Part shown: one piece after another, positions 58,401-64,000 of the stretch
Layout: each line of letters opens with the position of its first letter
Numbering within the stretch: the stretch's first letter is position 1
Assembly: GCA_032622095.1 (NCBI GenBank)
Contig: CP136063.1
Coordinates: 219,499,982-219,563,981, forward strand
Reading direction: 5' to 3'
Source: Siphonodentalium dalli
Taxonomy: Eukaryota > Mollusca > Scaphopoda > Gadilida > Siphonodentaliidae
DNA: 64,000 nucleotides
Program-made: the position numbers and the translations under genes
The notes under the pieces: model-generated
The model's input: only the letters and a program-made list of their open reading frames with translations
Databases searched by the model: none
Told to the model about the DNA's origin: nothing

Positions 58401-61400
58401 TAAATCGTTCATATAAAAGAAATTAAGTTAGCCCTCATTTGAATGGTTTCACACATTACAATGTTTTACAAGTAGCTTGGGCACTAAAAGCCACAACCTT
58501 CTATGTTAATCTTCTAAGTGCTCTGTGGCCCCTAAAACAAGTCAGCACTTACAATAGTCATGTATATTTATCTGCCTGTTTCCCATTGCATAGATAAATC
58601 AGATTGGCTATCAGCTGTTGTTTTAATTTCAAATTGAAAGCACGTGTCTGAAGGGATAATATATTTTGTTCAAAAATCAATTAATCAGTCAATAACAAAA
58701 TTGATAGAAGTGAATAGTGTGCAAAGATACCCAATAGATATTAAGAGATATGAGGAAGAGTCCATGTACATTATAGCATGTGTCTATGGAAACCTTGGAA
58801 AGGGTTAATTATTTTTGAAGCAAATTAATGGAATTTAGAAGACACTTATATAGGTGAGGGGGCCCTTATCTCACCCTGTAATGAAATTTCAAGAATAGGA
58901 AAAACACAAGTCTTGTGCTGCCATTAATCAATTTGACAGTTAGAATAAACAAACAGCCAGCCACCAGTGTTGTTTATCTTGCTTGACCCACCAGAGCTCT
59001 GTATCATATGTCATCACTCATTTCATAACAGATTTCACTTGGAATGACAACATCTATAAAAATCCTCTCATATACTCTGGATGTTGGATGATCACATGGT
59101 AATTTATTGATATCATTATATTACATGAAACTATTGCAATAAAAGCTTCATATTTTCAAAACAGGATATCACACCTAATTAATCGTATAAAACTAAAATA
59201 AATGAGTGTCAATTTGTTTTTATTATTATTTTTTTTTTTTTTATTGTTATTAAAGTTCAAACAAAATTTAATATTTGTACATGTATATGCTAAATTTAGC
59301 AAGGAGCTAAATCTAAAAAAAAAAAAATATATATCTTGAAAAAGGGTCATAACTCCTTTAAAATTAATCGAATCAAACCCATATTCGGACTCGATCTGTA
59401 TTTTGGGCTGTGAAACTCACATACCAAATTTGGTTCCAATCAGACAAATGTTTGAGTTATGGCAGAATGTGTGAATTCTAAGTCGAAAAAGGGCCATAAC
59501 TCTGTATCAAAAACTTGGATCAAACCCAAATTCGAACTCGATCTGTATTTTGGGCTGAGAAACCCATATACAAAATATGGTTTCGATCGGATAGAAAATG
59601 TTTGAGTTATCGCATTACTCGTAAAGTGTCTATGGAGAGACAGACAGACGGACAGATGGACGAACGACGAGTGGTCAATCCGGGCAACGACACTATGTTT
59701 ACCATACTATGCAGTCTGGAGTAAACTACATACCCACATATAAAAAATAGTGGGTCTGACGACCTTTCGTTCAGTTTTCATTTCCCAAACCCGGGATTCC
59801 TTGTAATTACCGCCAATCAAAACTTAGCTCCAAGAAATGTGTGCCCCAATAAAAAACTAGTAACATGGCACGTGCTCTCGGTGTGGAAATTCCGAAGGTG
59901 TGGCTAAATGTTGTTAAAATAGTATCCATGACGTCATGTTATACCGGAAGAGAAATTCATAAATCGACAAATAAAGTAGATTGTTGACGAGCGGTCGAAA
60001 TTTTAAAATCAAGAATCACCGGAATTTGGATTGCAGACAACTGTAATTAGGGTACAACTGGCCAATCGTTGGAGCTAATAATACGGTTGTGTAAGGTCGG
60101 GAGGGTTTCGGTGGGGTTGGTGGTAGAATTGTGTTGCTCTTCGCTCGTTTTGGCTGCGGTGGTACTACTGCCGGTACTTGGGAACTGATAGATCGTTTTG
60201 TTATGTCATTTAACTTTTTTTTAGTTCTGGAGTTGTTTTAGCAAATAGTCCCGACATTCATGTATTTTTTATTCGTGGCCGTTGATTTGTGTTATTTTTT
60301 GACAACATGGTCGACAAATCGCCTGGCCAATCTAAAAAATAATTCGTTCTGAGTCCAAGAGATCCACATAAATTGACATTTTTTATAATTTCAAGAAGAT
60401 CTGTCTTAGTTATTGTACATATTATTTTGGATCCCGGAAGTTAGCTGTTTCCCTTTATTGTCAGTAAAACAACCGCCGAACGAAAAGTCACAAACCCTGC
60501 AACTATTAATTCCGATTCTTAGAATCAGCTTAACAGGGTTGAAGTGGCCATGACGGCACTGGCACGTGACCATGTTTACGCCTGTCAATCACAACTAATT
60601 TCAGATTTATATTTAGTGCCGTGTGACGTAATTTGGGGAAAGCCCACTACTGTTCAGAAATGAAAAGTTGATGGGAATGCAATAGACTCAGTATCAGTAT
60701 GAATCTGAGTGTATGTTTACATAGACTGCATACTATGGTATGGGTAAACATCAAAATGGCAACAACTGCCAAAATGACTCTGACTGAATTCAAAATCACA
60801 GGTTAGCAGTTTCCCATGCTGGTTGACATCTGTGACAAGTTTTTAAAAAATTGACTGGAAAATGACGGAATACAGGCTCGGAAAAAAGATGTGTCCAGGC
60901 TGTACGATTCTATGTTGAAAAGGGCAATAACTCCGTCAAAATGACTTGGAATAAACTTTAAATCGCAGGTGTCAAGGTTCCCATGCTGGTTGATATCTGT
61001 GCAAAGCTAAAAAAAAAAATTGATTGGAAAATGACGGAATACAGACTTGGGCAAAAGATGAGTCATTACTATAGTCCTCCAACGGAAAGTCAGGGGACAA
61101 TAACCGAAAGTCCAGTCTTGATGCCATTTCACGGCAATGAATGATATGATTGCCACAAAGAGATAGATATTAAGGCCACGAGGTGATTACAAAGAGATAG
61201 ATATTAAGGCCACAAGGAGATTACAAAGAGATAGATATTAAGGCAACGAGGTGATTACAAAGAGATAGATATTAAGGCCACGAGGTGATTACAAAGAGAT
61301 AGATATTAAAGCCACGAGGTGATTACAATTTAAGACACAATTTCAGAGAACAGATCTAACTCATCACTATATGATGTATTTGTGAGTTTTGTTGAAAACC

Positions 61401-63075
61401 CGAGACCGTAGTTATAACTACGGATATGACAAAACGACAAGTGATCGAAAGAACACAAACTCAAGTGATGTAGTACCTATTCGTAATTCTTAGCAGCAGT
61501 GGTGTGAAAGGTGGCTATTTATGCCTAGTTTTTCCTGGTTTGACTACTTACGCCTAGATTTTCCTGTTTTGACTATTTTAAATGCTTCAGTCTCACTGAC
61601 ACCTTTCACTTTTGGTAATGGAACATCCCATTTCCCCTGAAAATTGAAAGAAATTGGTGCTTATCATCAATAAAGCTACAACATTAAAATAGCCTGGTTA
61701 TGAACATTTAGGTTGCCAACCACACATCCCACAAAAAATGTTATTTTCTTATGTGGTTGGCTTTTTTTTTTTAAATCGGACTTTGGTAAAAATTGAAAAT
61801 TAGAATGGCAAAAAGAGGAAGGGGAATAACTCTGTGAAAATTATTTTTGCTCTGTCGTCCATATACATGTTACAGATTAGCAATAAATGGGCAACATTTT
61901 TCTGAATTTTCAATTCTCTACATTCAACACATTTCAACACTACCAATTTCTCTCCCCTGAATTTTGTCATCTGTGCTTTTTAAATTGCTATGTTGACTTT
62001 ATTTCTATTTCTCAGGGCTATCAGAGCTCTATTGGTTAGAAGAAACTTATTTAGTGACATTCGCTCTGTCATGGTCTACTTGGGGTTGACAATGGTCAAC
62101 TTTAGTAAAAGAAATTTGCAAAATTGGGCATTTTGTGTGTGCAAACCAAGGGGCATAACTCATCTATAAATAGTACCGACAAACCAAAGTAAAAATATCT
62201 ACCATCTCTGTAAAAAATATATATTGCTTGATCGGGCCTATGCCAAAGATAATGGCTTAGCACAGATTTGAAATACAGTACCCACTTTTTCATTTTTCAC
62301 ATTTACCCACTGCAAAGAGCTGCGAGTGCCTAATATTGGTTTATAGAAAATAGCAACAGCACCAAAAACATGATGTGCCATTAAGAAAAGCGACCAAGAC
62401 ATAATCCGTGCATCGGTGATAGGTTTTACATTAATTTTGCAACTCACAGCTTTTTCTTTCCTCTTCTGTTTAATGGTATTTGATAAGACTTTAGCCCTGG
62501 TCTGGCCTTCTCTGTCCAACAGATATGTCGGTATAGCTCCATCTGGTACCTCCTCCTTCTTCTTCTGTTTTGTCTTTTTCTCTTCGTGCATTTTCATCCT
62601 GTAAATGAGTTTTGTCATTTCCTTTTTGATCATGTTATGATTGGGTTGGGGATTGGAGGGGGAATTCAAGCATGGACAAATTTGCATCCACGGATGGAGG
62701 GACAGACAAAATAGCTGATTCCTATATACCCCCCCCCCCCCCCCCACAATAACTTTGTTACTGGGGGTATAAAAAACATTAACTCTCATTGAGCTTTCCG
62801 ATGAATGGCAACATGACGTATTTCCGACTAAATCCTGAAAAGTTACTCATAATTCTGCTGTGGTTAAGGAGTCGATTATTTAGGGCATTACTGTAGGATA
62901 AAGATGTGTCCTCGGACAGAATGAGGGATGCATAAGTTCATTCCAATAACCCCACTCAAAATTTTTATTTTTTTTGCAGGATATATACTAGGCTGCCCAT
63001 TCAAGCAGAAGGCATACTCACGTCTTTTTCATCTGGACCTTTTCAGAAAACCTCTGCTTGTTGAACAACTTGGCT
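46397..63075 (-). CDS. NSA2: Ribosome biogenesis protein NSA2 (seven exons; 5' end off the window)
   Basis: NSA2 is a nucleolar assembly factor of the pre-60S ribosomal particle, needed for 27S pre-rRNA processing; its C-terminal half is related to the S8e fold. Seven minus-strand exons give a continuous 214-codon reading: 63022-63075, 62448-62598, 61552-61636, 53014-53108, 52275-52415, 49628-49679 and 46397-46464. All introns are GT-AG and all joins keep phase. Diagnostic segments are [60 protein letters not shown] and [15 protein letters not shown]. Animal NSA2 has about 260 residues, so about 46 N-terminal codons lie beyond 64000. No internal stop or lost residue is seen, so the gene looks functional. 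Introns range from 423 to about 8440 nt and carry most of the mobile DNA on this side. Confidence 0.97.
46465..48825. other. NSA2 last intron, part without a supported feature
   Basis: Mostly AT-rich intron. A GC-richer patch at about 47800-47950 contains GTAAGAC, then GTCTTAC and repeated GAGTC or GACTC words and probably belongs to an old repeat. Short open frames here have no family signature. Confidence 0.4.
48826..49150 (-). pseudogene. CRVCD zinc-finger-like N-terminal module, copy 1
   Basis: A minus-strand frame from about 49041 reads [20 protein letters not shown] and continues open to 48829. It has a C-x2-C pair like the start of an animal zinc-finger protein family with SRxKLTxxxCRVCG-type N-termini (my recollection of the family, not verified). 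Its first codon is GTG where ATG would be expected, so it may be dead. Upstream it shares TGTCAATCA and CACGTG words and the TGACGTCA motif (49120-49127) with copy 2 at 60403-60660. It lies in an NSA2 intron on the same strand. Confidence 0.45.
49628..49679 (-). CDS. NSA2: NSA2 exon
   Basis: The acceptor is CATTTCAG and the donor GTAAGT. 52 nt (17 codons plus one base). It encodes [17 protein letters not shown] with the next Gly split. A foldback element ends about 25 nt upstream of the acceptor in transcript order. Confidence 0.95.
49705..50140. mobile_element. Nested foldback element, copy 3 (next to an NSA2 acceptor)
   Basis: The outer arms CAAGACTGATTATAGTGTGT, then CTGTCATTTGCAGAATGAGG, pair with GGACCTCATTCTGCAAATGA, then CAGGCACACTAAACTCAGG. 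Each end contains a foldback module (49735-49826 and 50021-50112). The left edge lies about 24 bp from the NSA2 3' splice site at 49680-49681. The middle has TTGATTATGCA, the complement of the ATAATCGAGG region of the other copies. Confidence 0.88.
50141..51015. other. Intron sequence, nothing recognised
   Basis: About 870 bp of NSA2 intron between two foldback loci. AT-rich, with no repeat or frame of note. Confidence 0.4.
51016..52256. mobile_element. Nested foldback locus, copy 4, with internal tandem expansion
   Basis: It contains five foldback modules at about 51030-51122, 51399-51480, 51630-51717, 51867-51957 and 52160-52256. A unit of about 236 bp starting CACAATGGATAATCGAGGTG begins at 51241, 51479 and 51713, so the interior plus one module was tandemly multiplied. 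The right end lies about 18 bp inside the intron from the NSA2 5' splice site at 52274. TAATAATAA microsatellites occur in each unit. Confidence 0.88.
52275..52415 (-). CDS. NSA2: NSA2 exon
   Basis: The acceptor is AATTTACAG and the donor GTAAGT. Exactly 47 codons, phase 0 at both ends. It includes [19 protein letters not shown] and ITKGTVIE. A foldback element begins about 20 nt after its donor. Confidence 0.97.
52842..53058. repeat. 53-bp tandem array derived from NSA2 exon end plus 5' splice site
   Basis: There are four units, beginning at 52842, 52895, 52948 and 53001, exactly 53 bp apart. On the minus strand each reads like CGTAAACCTCC, then AAATTTGAG, GGTTTATA, CCAATG and GTAAGCATTTCAC. 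That is the last 13 codons of the 53014-53108 exon, its donor, and about 13 nt of intron. The copy at 53001 contains the true exon end. The other three have substitutions, and the 52948 copy has an in-frame TGA. All four keep GTAAGC. The joint falls at TTTCACCC or TTTCAC, present both in the exon and just after the donor. Confidence 0.95.
53014..53108 (-). CDS. NSA2: NSA2 exon flanked by splice-site-derived tandem arrays
   Basis: The acceptor is CTCTTTGCAG and the donor GTAAGC. 95 nt (two bases plus 31 codons). It encodes [19 protein letters not shown] and [12 protein letters not shown]. The 3' end of the exon plus the donor is repeated three more times directly downstream, and the acceptor region is repeated upstream. 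The choice of 53013 as the used donor rests on the first copy being the only one in frame with the intact upstream exon. Confidence 0.95.
53109..53466. repeat. 49-bp tandem array that includes the NSA2 3' splice site
   Basis: About seven units of 49 bp (CAATTAGATCTCAATAAGGA, then CATTAAAGTAACATATCTGT and GTTCTCAGG on the plus strand) have starts at 53161, 53210, 53259, 53308, 53357, 53406 and 53455. They are almost identical. The segment 53109-53160 is a diverged first unit. There GCAAAGAGATCAGAGTAAGG replaces GCAATTAGATCTCAATAAGG, and this is the stretch carrying the functional acceptor CTTTGCAG. Confidence 0.93.
53467..54368. other. Intron sequence between tandem array and hAT element
   Basis: NSA2 intron. 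Near 53860-53930, ATCCAACTGATG, ATGAAACTTCCAAC and similar words recall the repeats at 40.8-41.4 kb. A TGGACATTTGGAAACTAAAT and GAAATGTCCAG hairpin lies near 54192-54230. No exon is seen. Confidence 0.4.
54369..56290. mobile_element. hAT-type transposon (1922 bp), probably transposase-dead
   Basis: The ends TAGTGTTGAAACGATTA and TAATCGTTTCAACACTA are perfect inverted repeats, flanked by the 8-bp direct repeat AATATGAT (54361-54368 and 56291-56298). Subterminal ATTAGTCGACTA-like words are dense at both ends. A plus-strand frame at 55694-55900 ends with two Cys (CSIVC) and LKEHFYTKH, resembling a worn BED zinc finger as found at hAT transposase N-termini. No catalytic region is left. It lies in the largest NSA2 intron. 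Confidence 0.93.
56299..57020. other. Intron sequence, nothing recognised
   Basis: NSA2 intron between two transposons. A GAGAGGCCGATCACGAT word near 56404 also occurs near 6226, marking a small shared repeat. A C run lies at 56861. No exon is seen. Confidence 0.4.
57023..58344. mobile_element. TA-flanked DNA element with 13-bp terminal inverted repeats
   Basis: The ends CCGTACTGACCCG and CGGGTCAGTACGG are perfect inverted repeats with TA on both outer sides (57021-57022 and 58345-58346), the target pattern of Tc1/mariner-type elements. GTTTAAGCCCAC is repeated in direct orientation at about 57055, 57110 and 58273, near both ends. The 1.3-kb interior has no transposase frame, so it is non-autonomous. 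The superfamily is inferred from the TA only. Confidence 0.85.
58347..59329. other. Intron sequence, nothing recognised
   Basis: About 980 bp of AT-rich NSA2 intron, ending in a T-rich tract (59217-59247). No coding, RNA or repeat feature can be supported. Confidence 0.4.
59330..59710. repeat. Dispersed LINE/SINE 3' fragment, duplicated unit
   Basis: Two diverged units (GTCATAACTCC or GCCATAACTC, then TCAAACCCA, TTCG, CTCGATCTGTATTTTGGGCT, GTTTGAGTTAT) are followed by GTAAAGTGTCTATGGAGAGA, a GACAGACGGACA run and ACGACACTATGTTTACC. The same tail occurs at 7090-7215, and a relative of the body occurs at 44230-44740. It is the non-coding end of a retroelement. Confidence 0.65.
60403..60660 (-). 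pseudogene. CRVCD zinc-finger-like N-terminal module, copy 2
   Basis: The minus-strand frame reads [13 protein letters not shown] and then about 25 residues before a stop at about 60406. Copy 1 at 48826-49150 has [10 protein letters not shown] at the same place. Both are preceded by a CACGTG word, a TGTCAATCA word and a TGACGT-containing motif (here TGTGACGTAATTTGGGGAAA on the plus strand). No good ATG lies in frame near the module, so it looks decayed. It sits in the largest NSA2 intron. Confidence 0.4.
60700..61065. repeat. Diverged duplicate of a retroelement-like unit of about 175 bp
   Basis: Two units share CCCATGCTGGTTGA, ATCTGTG, AAATTGA and TGGAAAATGACGGAATACAG. Before the second is AAAGGGCAATAACTCCGTCA, the usual opening of this repeat vocabulary. 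A hairpin with ATGTTTAC and GTAAACAT lies at 60713-60751. Confidence 0.6.
61148..61328. repeat. 34-bp tandem array, about 5 units
   Basis: The unit is GATTACAAAGAGATAGATAT and TAAGGCCACGAGGT, with single-base variants. It lies in the NSA2 intron about 220 bp downstream of the 61552-61636 exon's donor. Confidence 0.93.
61552..61636 (-). CDS. NSA2: NSA2 exon
   Basis: The acceptor is ATTTTCAG and the donor GTAAGT. 85 nt (28 codons plus one base). It encodes [13 protein letters not shown], then [15 protein letters not shown]; the next Arg is split. A large intron of about 8.4 kb follows. Confidence 0.94.
62448..62598 (-). CDS. NSA2: NSA2 exon
   Basis: The acceptor is TTTACAG and the donor GTGAGT. 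151 nt (one base plus 50 codons, ending phase 0). It contains the very conserved [16 protein letters not shown] and IKQKRKEKA segments. The open frame runs past both ends of the exon into the introns, but similarity to NSA2 stops at the splice sites. Confidence 0.96.
62788..62895. repeat. Single arm of the 4560-4777 palindrome
   Basis: GAGCTTTCCGATGAATGGCA through TTTCCGACTAAATCCTGAAA and AGCATTACTGTA-type sequence matches the right arm at 4669-4777 with about 10 percent differences. The other arm is absent. It lies in the NSA2 intron next to a C run (62730-62747). Confidence 0.85.
63022..63075 (-). CDS. NSA2: NSA2 exon (first visible)
   Basis: The acceptor is GTTTACAG and the donor GTGAGT. 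The 54 nt consist of one base, 17 codons and two bases. It encodes [17 protein letters not shown], with the following Thr split across the intron. Confidence 0.93.
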
Positions 63076-64000
63076 CTGTAAACAAGACGGAATAATGTTA
63101 CAAATGGGACATTCATCTTTTCAAAACACCAACACAACCAAGGATTCATTGACTTGATATCAAGACCTTAAGAAAACAGGTCATTGAGTTCATTATACCT
63201 GGTATGCTTCAGGATGTTTGGGCAGATCAGATTAGAGATTACGCACTAAATATCACCAATATCTTTTCCAGGAATATAATTTGTTAACATAAGAGCTGAT
63301 GGATATATTGATATATCATGAGTGTCAGTGCGGAAATATAGAATGAGAGGAGCAGTATCGACAAACCAGTTAACCAGGCCTATACCAGCATGGGATCCCC
63401 TCAAAGGGCCCCGTTCCCCTAGCCAAGTGTTCCCCTGTTGAGCCGCCAGTTTATTTTAATTTTTAGGGTCCAATTCCCCCGGCCCAGATTTCCCCTGCTA
63501 CTATACCCCAGGACACATAACATGTGTATAAAAGTGTAGATAAATCTTCTTTCCATCCTGTTGGGATATCAATCTTACGAATTATTACAGAAAGTGCATA
63601 CCGGAACTGACATGGTGGCGACATCACTAGAATACATCTTTTTGGAGCTGAGCTAGTTACGTTAGTTAGGTTACGAAATAATGTCAGCAGTTTAATTGTA
63701 CTTGGCGATTGTCTCTATGTTTTATGTCGCAAAATCCACTTCATATTTTTGCACGGTTCTACCATAATTTATTTACTCTATATTCTGACATTTCCGGTTG
63801 TTACGCATCCGTAAATAAGTTCTGATCATTTGAAATGGGTACATACTATCGCAATAAATTTCTATTGCTTTAGAAGTTAGGTTTGATAGCTTGACAACTT
63901 TGGTAGAAAATATATGCAGGTATATATGCAGGTAAAACATTCTGCCAATTACAATATCTTACACTTCTAGATTATAGACATATATGGCGAAAGTACATGT
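63076..64000. other. NSA2 intron, no further exon seen
   Basis: No sequence matching the NSA2 N-terminus (about 46 residues, basic, Lys/Arg/Glu-rich) is found before the window ends. A fragment with ATGAGTGTCAGTG near 63319 is shared with 45278-45320. Otherwise it is AT-rich without features. Confidence 0.5.

Noticed and set aside
62238-62789. A 183-codon frame as one protein
   Set aside because: Only 62448-62598 matches NSA2, and it is bounded by good splice sites; the rest is intron read-through.

Overview
This is an animal genomic window, AT-rich and full of repeats. It has introns with GT/AG boundaries, non-LTR retrotransposons, hAT-type DNA transposons and many tandem arrays and foldback palindromes. 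The repeat vocabulary resembles that of marine invertebrates: motifs like 'gggccataactc', 'caaatttggttcc', and 'gacggacggacag' tails. A mollusc or other lophotrochozoan is my guess, but nothing here fixes the species.

Two protein-coding genes can be read through their exons, both on the minus strand. At the right, seven exons between 46397 and 63075 encode residues corresponding to about 47-260 of the ribosome-biogenesis factor NSA2. Every exon junction keeps the reading frame, and the first roughly 46 codons lie beyond 64000. At the left, four phase-compatible exons between 2047 and 9369 encode the C-terminus of a coiled-coil protein that I do not recognise. No protein-coding gene could be supported from about 9.4 to 46 kb apart from retrotransposon remains.

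Layout. 1-12.6 kb: the coiled-coil gene with foldback elements in its introns, including a 1.43 kb element at 3892-5325 whose ends carry repeated GCGCTTAAGCGC words. 12.6-23 kb: a 42-bp satellite in two arrays (about 21 and 140 units); the first is split by a hAT insertion with an 8-bp target duplication. 23.8-31 kb: an inverted repeat pair around a 5'-truncated LINE with a 640-codon reverse transcriptase frame, then a decayed second LINE riddled with palindromes. 32.8-35.2 kb: another foldback element and a second hAT element. 37.6-39.8 kb: two adjacent tandem arrays with 87-bp and 68-bp units. 41.5-52.3 kb: four loci of a nested foldback family, two of them abutting NSA2 splice sites. 54.4-58.3 kb: a third hAT element and a TA-flanked element in the largest NSA2 intron.

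The most unusual observation is in NSA2. The exon at 53014-53108 has a tandem array on each side, each built from its own splice-site region. A 53-bp unit (4 copies) comes from the exon end plus the 5' splice site. A 49-bp unit (about 7 copies) comes from the intron end that includes the 3' splice site. The next intron downstream is bracketed at both ends by members of one foldback family, within about 25 bp of the splice sites.
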